From Streptomyces sp. V3I7 (lineage in GTDB: Bacteria; Actinomycetota; Actinomycetes; Streptomycetales; Streptomycetaceae): a stretch of 64,000 nt of DNA. Location: contig NZ_JAUSZK010000001.1 of the NCBI RefSeq assembly GCF_030817495.1, forward strand, positions 3,327,001 to 3,391,000, in the 5' to 3' direction. The position numbers and the translations under genes are program-made. Under the pieces are notes generated by a model that ran no database searches, was not told where the DNA came from, and was given only the letters and a program-made list of their open reading frames with translations. This document shows, in pieces, positions 26,615 to 35,225 of the stretch; positions within the stretch are counted from its first letter, which is position 1, and every line of letters begins with the position of its first letter.

Positions 26615-29233
26615 TTATCCGGCAGGTCCGCCGAAGATGCCTCCGTTGCCATTGCCCTTGGTGGTACCCGGGTCGGTCGTTTCCGGGGCGGTCGGTGTCG
26701 AGGTCGTACCGCCGTCTGTACCGGCCGTGTCGGTCGGGTCGGGGCAGACCCACTTCCACTTGCAGGTCTCGCTGGCCGAGGGAGACGGTTCGGCTGTCTC
26801 ACTGGGCGAGGTGCTCGGCGACGCGCTCGGGGACTCACTCTGCGTGGCGCTGGCCGACGGTGTCGGGGAGGGGGCACCTGCCTCGTCCGCGATCTGGCCG
26901 ATCTTCACGGCCGGCGGGAACGGGGAATCGGGCTCATTCTGAAGTGCGACCTTCATGTACTCGGTCCACACAGACGTCGGGATGTCACCACCGTGGATGG
27001 ATGCCACGCCGGCGGTGCCGTTCATGGAGAGCAGCTTGTGGTTCTTCGGGTTCTCCCGGAACATCGCGACCGAGGTCGAGAGCTGCTTGGTGTAGCCGAC
27101 GAACCAGGCCGACTTGTTGCTGTCGGTGGTACCGGTCTTACCGGCCGCGTGCCTGCCCAGGGCCCTGGCCTTCTGGCCCGTACCATTCTGGATCACGTTC
27201 TCGAGCGTGTCCGTGACGTTGTTGGCCACGTCCGCCCGGATCGCTTCCTTCACCTCCGGCTTGCTGAAGCCGTGCACCTCCTGGCCGTCCTTCTTGACGG
27301 CGGTCACGGAGTACGGGTCCGCGTGCTGTCCCGAGGCAGCGAACGTCGCGTAGGCGTCGGCCATACGGATCGCGCTGGGCGTGGAGGTACCGAGGGCGAA
27401 GGACGGGTTGGGGTAGGCGAAGCTGTCCTTCAGGATTCCCGCCTTCTCGGCGACGTCCCTGACCTTCCCCATGCCGACGTCCCAGCCGAGCTGTACGAAC
27501 GGCGTGTTGATGGACTGCTCCATCGCCTTGCGAAGGGTGATGTAGCCCCAGGGGTGGTCGCTCTCGTTGTTCTGGTAGAAGTCCTTGTTGTCCTTGGTCT
27601 GGACGTAGGTGCCATCCGGGTTGCGGACCCTGAGGTGGTCGTCGCCGTTGTACTTACTCATGGGCGATACACCGACGCCGTCGGTCTTGTACGTGCCGTA
27701 CTGCATGGCCGCGGCGAGCACGAACGGCTTCCAGGTCGAGCCCACGGGGACACCCGAGGTGTCCGCGTTGTTCGTGAAGTGACCGTTCTCGTAACCAGCG
27801 CCGCCGTAGAGCGCGACGATCCTGCCGTCATTCGGCACCACGGACGCCGCGCCGAACTGGGCGTACTTGTCCCTCTGACGGTGCTCGGGGTCGAGTCGGC
27901 TCTTCTCGATCTTCTTGACCGCCGCGCTCAGCGCCTGGACCTTCTTCTTGTCGAAGGTCGTGTAGATCTGGTAGCCGCCCTGGTCGAACTGCTGCTCCGT
28001 GATCTTGGAGTGGTTCAGGACGTACTTCTTGGCCGTGTCGGCGAGATAGCTGATCTGGCCGGTCATCCCCTTGATCGCCTTGCGGCCCTGAGGCTTGGGA
28101 TAGTGCGAGACAGCCTTCTGGTACTGAGCGTCCGTGAGATGCCCGTCCTTGTGCATCTCACCGAGAATCCAGTGCCAACGGAGCTTGGAGCGCCTGGTGT
28201 TGGCCGCCTGCGTCGCCGCCGGGTCCCAGTTCGGGTTACCCGCCGGGTCGTAGTACGTCGGCCCCTTGAGGAGAGCGGCGAGGACGGCACACTCGCTCGG
28301 GGTGAGCTTGACCGCGTCCTTGCCGTAGTAGGTCTGTGCGGCGGCCTGGATGCCCGAGGCGCCACGACCGTAGTACGACGTGTTCAGGTACCCCTGCAAG
28401 ATCTGCTGCTTCGTGAGCTTCGTTCCCACCTTGAGGGAGATGAGCATCTCCCTGAACTTCCGGGAGATCGTCTGCTCCTGGTTCAGGTAGGTGTTCTTGA
28501 CGAACTGCTGGGTGATCGTCGAACCACCCTGCGTATTTCCCCCCCGGGCCATGTTGACCAAGGCACGCGCGATACCCATGGGGTCGACGCCCGAGTCCTT
28601 GTAGAAGGTCTTGTTCTCGGCCGAGATCACCGCGAACCCCATCTCCTTCGGAATCTGATCGAAGGGGATGTTCTGCCGGTTCGCACCCGAGCCTGCCGTG
28701 ACCATCTGGGTCTTGTCAGCCCAGTAATAGACGTTGCTCTGCGACTTGGCGGCGGCATTCTCGCTGGGCAGGCCCACCATCGCGTACCCCACACCGAACA
28801 GCGCGATGAGGCTGCCGAAGAAGGTCAGACACAGACCGGTGACGAGCTTCCAGGACGGCATCCAACGCTGCCATCCGTACTTGCCCGCCCTGGGGTAGTT
28901 GATGATGCGGTTCGCGGCCGGCTCGGCGCTGCGGCCCCTGCCGCGACCACCGGGCACACCACGTCCCGCGTTGTCGGCAGCCCTCCGACGGCTGCCTCCC
29001 CCTCTCTGCGCCGCTCGGCGGGCTTCGGCCCGACCGCCGTAAGGGCGCTCCTCACCTCCCGGGTCATAGGCGTCCGACCCGTAGGAACTGGATCCGTACG
29101 AGTCGGAAGGAGACCCGGTGGCGCCTCGCGGCGCCCCGCGACGGGCAGAGGACGAACCGGGCGGCTGGCCGCGTCGGGCCGCGGCACGTCCGCCTCCCTG
29201 CGGCTGCGGCGGTTTGCGACGGTGCTCGCTCAT
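26615..29233 (-). CDS. Class A penicillin-binding protein (transglycosylase-transpeptidase)
   Basis: 872 residues from ATG 29233, preceded by GAGGAG. A cytoplasmic Pro/Arg/Gly-rich leader of ~125 residues and one membrane span (LVTGLCLTFFGSLIALFGVG) come first. The GT51 transglycosylase domain has ISAENKTFYKDSGVDP, GGSTITQQFVKN and GYLNTSYYGRGASGIQAA. The transpeptidase has SxxK in VGSTWKP (near residue 496), SxN in SINTPF (near 572) and KTG in AAGKTGTTDSNKSAW (near 697). A long Ser/Thr/Pro linker and a GNGNGGIFGG tail end the protein. It polymerises and cross-links peptidoglycan from lipid II. It is divergent from the PadR gene. Confidence 0.96.
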   Translation of the reverse strand: MSEHRRKPPQPQGGGRAAARRGQPPGSSSARRGAPRGATGSPSDSYGSSSYGSDAYDPGGEERPYGGRAEARRAAQRGGGSRRRAADNAGRGVPGGRGRGRSAEPAANRIINYPRAGKYGWQRWMPSWKLVTGLCLTFFGSLIALFGVGYAMVGLPSENAAAKSQSNVYYWADKTQMVTAGSGANRQNIPFDQIPKEMGFAVISAENKTFYKDSGVDPMGIARALVNMARGGNTQGGSTITQQFVKNTYLNQEQTISRKFREMLISLKVGTKLTKQQILQGYLNTSYYGRGASGIQAAAQTYYGKDAVKLTPSECAVLAALLKGPTYYDPAGNPNWDPAATQAANTRRSKLRWHWILGEMHKDGHLTDAQYQKAVSHYPKPQGRKAIKGMTGQISYLADTAKKYVLNHSKITEQQFDQGGYQIYTTFDKKKVQALSAAVKKIEKSRLDPEHRQRDKYAQFGAASVVPNDGRIVALYGGAGYENGHFTNNADTSGVPVGSTWKPFVLAAAMQYGTYKTDGVGVSPMSKYNGDDHLRVRNPDGTYVQTKDNKDFYQNNESDHPWGYITLRKAMEQSINTPFVQLGWDVGMGKVRDVAEKAGILKDSFAYPNPSFALGTSTPSAIRMADAYATFAASGQHADPYSVTAVKKDGQEVHGFSKPEVKEAIRADVANNVTDTLENVIQNGTGQKARALGRHAAGKTGTTDSNKSAWFVGYTKQLSTSVAMFRENPKNHKLLSMNGTAGVASIHGGDIPTSVWTEYMKVALQNEPDSPFPPAVKIGQIADEAGAPSPTPSASATQSESPSASPSTSPSETAEPSPSASETCKWKWVCPDPTDTAGTDGGTTSTPTAPETTDPGTTKGNGNGGIFGGPAG

Positions 29234-29585
29234 CGAACGATTACTCCTCGGGCAGGCGCACCCTTGCGCGCCTGGAAACGGCGGCTGGTTTCCGGTCCCC
29301 CCGAAGTACGGATGTGGTCGGTACTGCATTCACCCGTACTGCACCGGGGACAAGGACGTCCCCAGGAGTCTCTTGGTTCCCGGAGGTGTGCATGCCGCAC
29401 AGACTACGCAGCGCCAAAACCTGCCTAGCCCTGAAGTTCACCCCAAAACAGGCAACTTGCGTACAACGAATCGGTGATGTGACCCCGCTCACTCACGGCA
29501 CTCTTGTCGCACCCGGGTGGTCGATCTATCGTCGTGATGTATCGAGCCGATACATCAGCGCGAGATAAGCGTCGAGAGGAGGGCG
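29234..29585. other. Intergenic region between PBP and PadR genes
   Basis: 352 bp holding the divergent promoters. The only clear element is the palindrome at 29535-29557 annotated separately. No gene is seen. Confidence 0.6.
29535..29557. promoter_or_regulatory. Probable PadR operator
   Basis: TGATGTATCG-AGC-CGATACATCA is a perfect 10-bp inverted repeat 28 bp before the PadR start. It has the ATGT...ACAT halves usual for PadR-family sites, so autoregulation is likely. Confidence 0.75.
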
Positions 29586-30273
29586 ATGATGAGCCGCCGT
29601 TCCGGCATCCTCGAGTTCGCCGTACTCGGCCTGCTCCGCGAGTCCCCGATGCACGGCTACGAGTTGCGCAAGCGACTCAACACCTCACTCGGGGTGTTCC
29701 GCGCGTTCAGCTACGGAACGCTCTACCCCTGCCTCAAGACGCTGGTCGTCAACGGCTGGTTGATCGAGGAGCCGGGGCACACCACCGAGGACGCCCTCGC
29801 CGCTCCGCTCACCGGGCGCCGCGCCAAGATCGTCTACCGGCTGACCGCGGAAGGTAAGGAGCACTTCGAGGAGCTGCTCTCGCAGACGGGGCCCGACGCC
29901 TACGAGGACGAGCACTTCGCCGCTCGTTTCGCCTTCTTCGGGCAGACGTCGCGGGACGTGCGCATGCGCGTCCTGGAAGGCCGTCGCAGCAGGCTGGAGG
30001 AGCGCCTCGAGAAGATGCCGCGTCTCTCTGGCCCGCACCCGGGAACGCCTCGACGACTACACGCTTGAGCTCCAGCGCCACGGGATGGAGTCCGTGGAGC
30101 GCGAAGTGCGCTGGCTGAACGAGCTCATCGAGAGCGAGCGGGCCGGCCGGGACCTGCGAGGTTCCGCGTCCGAGGAGTCCGCTCAGCACGACACATCATC
30201 TGGAGCGACGGGCGGCCTGCCCCGTCCCGGGAACCCCCAAGGGACGGATACGCCCGACGACACCGCCACGTGA
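29586..30273 (+). pseudogene. PadR-family regulator, frameshifted in the C-terminal helix
   Basis: The DNA-binding domain is intact: RSGILEFAVLGLLRESPMHGYELRKRL is in two helices, then GVFRAFSYGTLYPCLKTLV and KIVYRLTAEGKEHFEELL. After RLEERLEKM the annotated frame turns into PRLSGPHPGTPRRLHA and stops at 30068 (160 aa). The next frame carries the family-like continuation ([38 protein letters not shown]) to a stop at 30273. One extra C in ATGCCGCG (30016-30023) would explain the shift. The lost part is the dimerisation region, so function is doubtful. A sequencing error is possible. It lies upstream of the inositol synthase gene. Confidence 0.8.
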
Positions 30274-30316
30274 GGCCCATCCAGGGCTTCACTCGTACAC
30301 ACAGGGAGCAACCGGA

Positions 30317-31399
30317 ATGGGTTCGGTTCGCGTAGCCATCGTCGGTGTGGGCAACTGCGCCGCATCGCTGGTCCAGGGAGTCGAGTACTACAAGGACGCC
30401 GACCCGGCGTCCAAGGTCCCCGGCCTGATGCACGTACAGTTCGGCGACTACCACGTACGGGACATCGAGTTCGTCGCCGCCTTCGACGTCGACGCCAAGA
30501 AGGTCGGCCTCGACCTGGCGGACGCCATCGGCGCCTCCGAGAACAACACCATCAAGATCTGCGACGTGCCCTCCACCGGTGTCACCGTCCAGCGCGGCCA
30601 CACCCTCGACGGCCTCGGCAAGTACTACCGCGCCACCATCGAGGAGGCGGACGCCGAGCCGGTCGACGTCGTCCAGGTCCTGAAGGACAAGCAGGTCGAC
30701 GTGCTGGTCTGCTACCTGCCCGTCGGCTCCGAGGACGCGGCGAAGTACTACGCCCAGTGCGCCATCGACGCCAAGGTCGCCTTCGTCAACGCCCTCCCGG
30801 TCTTCATCGCCGGCACCAAGGAGTGGGCGGACAAGTTCACCGAGGCGGGCGTCCCGATCGTCGGCGACGACATCAAGTCCCAGGTCGGCGCCACCATCAC
30901 GCACCGTGTGATGGCGAAGCTGTTCGAGGACCGTGGTGTCCGTCTCGAGCGCACCATGCAGCTCAACGTCGGCGGCAACATGGACTTCAAGAACATGCTG
31001 GAGCGCGACCGGCTGGAGTCCAAGAAGATCTCCAAGACCCAGGCCGTCACCTCCCAGATCCGCGACCGGGAACTCGGCGACAAGAACGTCCACATCGGCC
31101 CGTCCGACTACGTCGCCTGGCTCGACGACCGCAAGTGGGCGTACGTCCGCCTCGAGGGCCGCGCCTTCGGTGACGTTCCGCTGAACCTGGAGTACAAGCT
31201 CGAGGTCTGGGACTCCCCGAACTCGGCCGGCATCATCATCGACGCCCTGCGCGCCGCGAAGATCGCCAAGGACCGCGGCATCGGCGGCCCCGTCTTCTCC
31301 GCGTCCTCGTACTTCATGAAGTCCCCGCCGGTGCAGTACTTCGACGACGAGGCCCGCGAGAACGTCGAGAAGTTCATCCGCGGTGAAGTCGAGCGCTAG
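30317..31399 (+). CDS. ino1: Inositol-1-phosphate synthase (actinobacterial type)
   Basis: 360 residues with a Rossmann start [20 protein letters not shown]. Internal family blocks are [48 protein letters not shown] and [20 protein letters not shown]. The enzyme makes L-myo-inositol-1-phosphate from glucose-6-phosphate with NAD. In actinomycetes this supplies mycothiol and phosphatidylinositol. An AGGGAGCAACCGG site precedes ATG 30317. The adjacent upstream PadR gene is a conserved neighbour. A terminator follows. Confidence 0.97.
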   Translation: MGSVRVAIVGVGNCAASLVQGVEYYKDADPASKVPGLMHVQFGDYHVRDIEFVAAFDVDAKKVGLDLADAIGASENNTIKICDVPSTGVTVQRGHTLDGLGKYYRATIEEADAEPVDVVQVLKDKQVDVLVCYLPVGSEDAAKYYAQCAIDAKVAFVNALPVFIAGTKEWADKFTEAGVPIVGDDIKSQVGATITHRVMAKLFEDRGVRLERTMQLNVGGNMDFKNMLERDRLESKKISKTQAVTSQIRDRELGDKNVHIGPSDYVAWLDDRKWAYVRLEGRAFGDVPLNLEYKLEVWDSPNSAGIIIDALRAAKIAKDRGIGGPVFSASSYFMKSPPVQYFDDEARENVEKFIRGEVER

Positions 31400-31459
31400 C
31401 ACCGCCCGGCGCCACACGCCGGACACCGCTCGCTGAGAACGCTCCTGCCAGGGCTGTGA

Positions 31460-31489
31460 GGGTCCCCGGGTTCTATGGCCCGGGGACCC
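31460..31489 (+). terminator. Hairpin terminator after ino1
   Basis: An 11-bp perfect stem GGGTCCCCGGG / CCCGGGGACCC with an eight-base loop, about 60 bp after the ino1 stop. Confidence 0.85.
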
Positions 31490-31513
31490 TTGCCATGTGT
31501 GAGGCTGGGCCCC

Positions 31514-32776
31514 ATGCCTGTCGTCCGCGACCTGCGCGTCCTGCTGCGCCTGCGGGACTTCCGCCGTCTGCTCGCCGTACGTCTGCTGTCCCAGGGCGCC
31601 GACGGGGTCTACCAGGTCGCGCTCGCCACCTACGTCGTCTTCTCGCCCGAGAAGGAGACCTCACCGGCCGCGATCGCCTCGGCGATGGCCGTCCTGCTGC
31701 TCCCCTACTCCCTGGTCGGCCCCTTCGCGGGCGCCCTGCTGGACCGCTGGAGCCGCCGTCAGGTCTTCGTCCACGGAAACCTGCTGCGGGCGGTGCTCGC
31801 GGTGGTCACCGCCGTTCTGATGGTCAGCCACGTCCCCGCCTGGCTGTTCTACGCCTCCGCCCTGTGCGTCACCGCCGTCAACCGCTTCGTTCTCGCCGGC
31901 CTGTCCGCCGCGCTCCCGCGCGTGGTCGACGCCGAGCGCCTGGTGATGGCCAACTCCCTTTCTCCGACAGCGGGAACGCTCGCCGCGACTGGAGGCGGTG
32001 CCCTCGCGTTCGCCGTGCGGCTGCTGGCGTCGGACTCCGACGCCGTCGTGGTGCTGCTGGGCGCGTCGTTCTATCTGTGCGCGGCGCTGGTGTCGCTGAG
32101 CATGGCCCCCGAACTGCTGGGCCCTGACCGGGCGGTGACACCACCGCGTCTGGGCACGGCACTCGTCGGCACCGCCCGGGATCTGCGACTGGCGGTGCGA
32201 TATCTCGCCGCGCCGCGGCGTCGGGAAGTGGTCTGGGCGCTCTTCGCCATGACGCTCATGCGCTTCTGCTACGGCGCGCTGCTGGTCATGCTGCTGATGC
32301 TGTGCCGGTACGCCCTCGCCACCGACCCGGAGGACGGAATGCGCCTCCTGGGGCTGGCGTTGGGCATCTCCGGTGCCGGGTTCTTCACGGCGGCCGCCGT
32401 GACCCCGTGGGCAGCGGGACGGCTCGGCCCCGGTCGCTGGATCACCGTGTGCGCGGCGGGGGCCGCCGTTCTGGAGCCCGCGCTCGGCCTGCCGTTCGCC
32501 ACCGTCCCGCTGCTCCTCGCCGCCTTCGTCCTCGGCCTGACCACGCAGGGCGCGAAGATCGCCACGGACACGATCGTCCAGTTCGCCGTCGACGACGGCT
32601 TCCGCGGCCGCATCTTCTCCGTGTACGACGTGCTGTTCAACGTCGCCTTCGTCGGCGCCGCCGGGGCCTCCGCCTTGATACTTCCCGCCGACGGCCGCTC
32701 GGCGGCTCTGGTGCTCATGGTCGCCCTCGTCTACGCGGCGGTTGCCGTGGCCATGGCCCGCGTCGAGCGCCGGTAA
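31514..32776 (+). CDS. MFS transporter
   Basis: 420 residues from ATG 31514, with 10-12 membrane spans. The cytoplasmic loop motif after TM2 reads GPFAGALLDRWSRRQVFV (the MFS G-x3-D-R/K-x-x-R/K signature). LRDFRRLLAVRLLSQGADGVYQ at the N-terminus resembles the group of actinobacterial MFS proteins related to enterobactin exporters. The substrate is unknown. The start sits only 25 bp from the terminator stem and lacks a strong ribosome site, so a leaderless transcript is possible. Confidence 0.87.
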   Translation: MPVVRDLRVLLRLRDFRRLLAVRLLSQGADGVYQVALATYVVFSPEKETSPAAIASAMAVLLLPYSLVGPFAGALLDRWSRRQVFVHGNLLRAVLAVVTAVLMVSHVPAWLFYASALCVTAVNRFVLAGLSAALPRVVDAERLVMANSLSPTAGTLAATGGGALAFAVRLLASDSDAVVVLLGASFYLCAALVSLSMAPELLGPDRAVTPPRLGTALVGTARDLRLAVRYLAAPRRREVVWALFAMTLMRFCYGALLVMLLMLCRYALATDPEDGMRLLGLALGISGAGFFTAAAVTPWAAGRLGPGRWITVCAAGAAVLEPALGLPFATVPLLLAAFVLGLTTQGAKIATDTIVQFAVDDGFRGRIFSVYDVLFNVAFVGAAGASALILPADGRSAALVLMVALVYAAVAVAMARVERR

Positions 32777-32891
32777 GCCCTCGTCAGAAGCCCTCAAACG
32801 GCTCCCGGTTACATGATTGTCAGTGGGTGCCGTTAATTTACGTGAGTCTTACCTCGCGCCCCGCGCATCCACATCCCAGGGGGGATTTCCA

Positions 32892-33416
32892 GTGACGACT
32901 CCGCCGCCTCACGGCCAGAGCCCATACGCCCAGACGCCTCCGCCGTCCCCGGGCGCCGCCCCGTACACCCAGGCACCGCCGCCGCCGGGGCAGCCGACCG
33001 GGCAGCCGGGTGTTCCGCCGCAGGCGCCCTACGCACCGTTCCCCAACCAGGGCGCGCCCGTGCCGCCGCCGAGCGCTCCGGCCAAGAGCGGGCGCAAGAA
33101 GTTCCTGCGCTTCGTCGGCGTCGTCGTGGTCGCGGTCATCGTCGGCATCCTCAAGTTCGGCGCGGGCTGGTTCCTGACCCGGGACGACGCGGAGACCACG
33201 GCTGTCGGCTCGTGCATGCACAACGACGGTTCGTACTCCAAGCCGGACCTTAACGAGGTCGACTGCACATCCCACGACTCCCAGTACGAGGTTGTCCAGA
33301 AGTTCGACGACTCCAGCGACGAGGAGAAGTGCAAGTCCGTCACGGAGTCGACGATCTACTACGTCCAGTCGGGCGGGGGCCATGACGTGGTGCTGTGCTT
33401 GAAGGAGACCAAGTAA
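32892..33416 (+). CDS. LppU/SCO3897-type membrane-anchored protein
   Basis: 174 residues from GTG 32892. The first ~70 residues are Pro/Gln/Tyr-rich (PYAQTPPPSPGAAPYTQAP). One membrane span follows (FLRFVGVVVVAVIVGILKFG). An extracytoplasmic domain with four cysteines comes after it (SCMHNDGS, DLNEVDCTSHD, EEKCKSVTES, VVLCLKETK), probably forming two disulfides. The architecture matches the actinobacterial LppU/SCO3897 family of unknown function. It is convergent with the CCA-transferase gene; two parS sites lie between them. Confidence 0.85.
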   Translation: MTTPPPHGQSPYAQTPPPSPGAAPYTQAPPPPGQPTGQPGVPPQAPYAPFPNQGAPVPPPSAPAKSGRKKFLRFVGVVVVAVIVGILKFGAGWFLTRDDAETTAVGSCMHNDGSYSKPDLNEVDCTSHDSQYEVVQKFDDSSDEEKCKSVTESTIYYVQSGGGHDVVLCLKETK

Positions 33417-33447
33417 CGGCTCGGCCGACGGACGTCGGAGGGGTGGT

Positions 33448-33461
33448 GTTTCACGTGAAAC
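33448..33461. other. parS site inside a 34-bp perfect palindrome
   Basis: GTTTCACGTGAAAC at the centre of a perfect inverted repeat running from 33438 to 33471, with GGAGGGGTGGT-type arms. It can form a strong hairpin and so may also terminate transcription of the gene ending at 33416. Confidence 0.95.
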
Positions 33462-33492
33462 ACCACCCCTCACCGCATCTCTGCGACGTCAT

Positions 33493-33506
33493 GTTTCACG
33501 TGAAAC
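33493..33506. other. parS site inside a 30-bp perfect palindrome
   Basis: GTTTCACGTGAAAC centred in an inverted repeat 33485-33514 with GACGTCAT arms, 11 bp before the stop of the CCA-transferase gene. Its centre is 45 bp from that of the previous parS. Confidence 0.95.
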
Positions 33507-33524
33507 ATGACGTCCTTCCATGAT

Positions 33525-34967
33525 TCAGCCCTGCTCGCTCCACCAGGCCTTGAGCGCCGCCACGGCCGCGTCGTGCTCCATGGGGCCGTGCTCCAGCCGA
33601 AGCTCCAGCATGTGCTTGTAGGCCTTGCCGATGGCCGGGCCCGGGCCGATGCCGAGGATCTCCATGATCTGGTTGCCGTCGAGGTCGGGACGGATGGCGT
33701 CGAGCTCTTCCTGCTCCTGGAGCTGGGCGATGCGCTCCTCCAGACCGTCGTACGCACGCGAGAGTGCCGCCGCCCTGCGCTTGTTCCGGGTGGTGCAGTC
33801 GGAGCGCGTCAGCTTGTGCAGGCGGTCGAGCAGCGGGCCTCCGTCACGGACGTAGCGGCGGACCGCCGAGTCCGTCCACTCCCCGGTGCCGTAGCCGTGG
33901 AAGCGCAGGTGGAGCTCGACCAGACGCGAGACGTCCTTCACCAGCTCGTTGGAGTACTTCAGGGCCGTCATGCGCTTCTTGGTCATCTTCGCGCCGACCA
34001 CCTCGTGGTGGTGGAACGAGACCCGGCCGTCCGTCTCGAAGCGGCGCGTGCGCGGCTTGCCGATGTCGTGCAGCAGCGCGGCCAGGCGAAGGGTGAGGTC
34101 GGGGCCCTCCTTCTCCAGAGCGATGGCCTGCTCCAGAACGATCAGGGTGTGCTCGTAGACGTCCTTGTGCCGGTGGTGCTCGTCACTCTCCAGCCGCAGG
34201 GCAGGCAGTTCGGGCAGCACGTGATCGGCGAGCCCGGTGTCGACCAGCAGTCGCAGACCCTTGCGGGGGTTCACGGAGAGGATCAGCTTGTTCAGCTCAT
34301 CCCGGACCCTCTCGGCGGAGACGATCTCGATCCGCGCGGCCATCTCCGTCATCGCGGTGACGACCTCGGGGGCGACCTCGAAGTCCAGCTGAGCGGCGAA
34401 ACGCGCGGCCCGCATCATGCGCAGCGGGTCGTCCGAGAAGGAGTCCTCAGGCGTGCCGGGGGTGCGCAGGATCCGGTCCGCGAGGTCCTCGAGACCGCCG
34501 TGCGGGTCGATGAACCGCTTCTCCGGCAGCGCCACCGCCATGGCGTTGACCGTGAAGTCACGCCGGACGAGGTCCGCCTCGATGGAGTCGCCGTAGGACA
34601 CCTCGGGCTTGCGCGAGGTGCGGTCGTACGCCTCCGACCGGTACGTGGTCACCTCGATCTGGTAGCCGTCCTTCTGCGCACCGACCGTGCCGAAGGCGAT
34701 TCCGACCTCCCAGGTGGCGTCGGCCCACGGGCGCACGATCTTCAGTACGTCCTCGGGCCGGGCGTCGGTGGTGAAGTCCAGGTCATTACCGAGCCGGCCG
34801 AGCAGCGCGTCCCGCACCGAGCCACCGACCAGGGCGAGCGAGAAGCCGGCCCCCTGGAAACGGCGGGCGAGGTCGTCGGCGACAGGGGCCACCCGCAGCA
34901 GTTCGCTCACCGCGCGCTGCTGCACCTGGCTCAGGGCAGTGGGAGTGTCTTCGTTGGCGTTCGGCAC
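33525..34967 (-). CDS. cca: CCA tRNA nucleotidyltransferase
   Basis: 480 residues from GTG 34967 (VPNANEDTPTALSQVQQ); an upstream start would add unconserved sequence. The class II nucleotidyltransferase head has LVGGSVRDALLGRLGNDLDFTTDA, with the G-S and DxD residues. It is followed by RRDFTVNAMAVAL and DPLRMMRAARFAAQL. A C-terminal HD domain carries LLHDIGKPRTRRF and FHHHEVVGAKM. It adds or repairs the 3' CCA of tRNAs; the Streptomyces enzyme was once thought to be a poly(A) polymerase. It is divergent from the DUF6049 gene. Confidence 0.96.
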   Translation of the reverse strand: MPNANEDTPTALSQVQQRAVSELLRVAPVADDLARRFQGAGFSLALVGGSVRDALLGRLGNDLDFTTDARPEDVLKIVRPWADATWEVGIAFGTVGAQKDGYQIEVTTYRSEAYDRTSRKPEVSYGDSIEADLVRRDFTVNAMAVALPEKRFIDPHGGLEDLADRILRTPGTPEDSFSDDPLRMMRAARFAAQLDFEVAPEVVTAMTEMAARIEIVSAERVRDELNKLILSVNPRKGLRLLVDTGLADHVLPELPALRLESDEHHRHKDVYEHTLIVLEQAIALEKEGPDLTLRLAALLHDIGKPRTRRFETDGRVSFHHHEVVGAKMTKKRMTALKYSNELVKDVSRLVELHLRFHGYGTGEWTDSAVRRYVRDGGPLLDRLHKLTRSDCTTRNKRRAAALSRAYDGLEERIAQLQEQEELDAIRPDLDGNQIMEILGIGPGPAIGKAYKHMLELRLEHGPMEHDAAVAALKAWWSEQG

Positions 34968-35225
34968 AACAGAACAGGGTACGTGGCCCGGGCAGCGGGA
35001 GGCTCCCCCTATATACGCGCGCGGACAGCTCCCTCCATATCCGCACATGGCCTGCGGCACACCGCGTACGCGGGTCCTCCGCTCGATACCGGATATAGAG
35101 GACAGGCGCAAGCCGCCCGTCGATCTTGTGGGGCAGACCACGGCACTTCCCCTCGGCGCGCATCGTTACCATGCGTGGACGCACATTCCAACGACCACTG
35201 ACGACGACGAGGGACGGACGAGCGC

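Noticed and set aside
26993..29428. 811-codon open frame antisense to the penicillin-binding protein gene
   Set aside because: It mirrors the codon bias of a real gene on the other strand; the translation is rich in Arg, Leu, Val and His with no domain, and the PBP frame has all its catalytic motifs.
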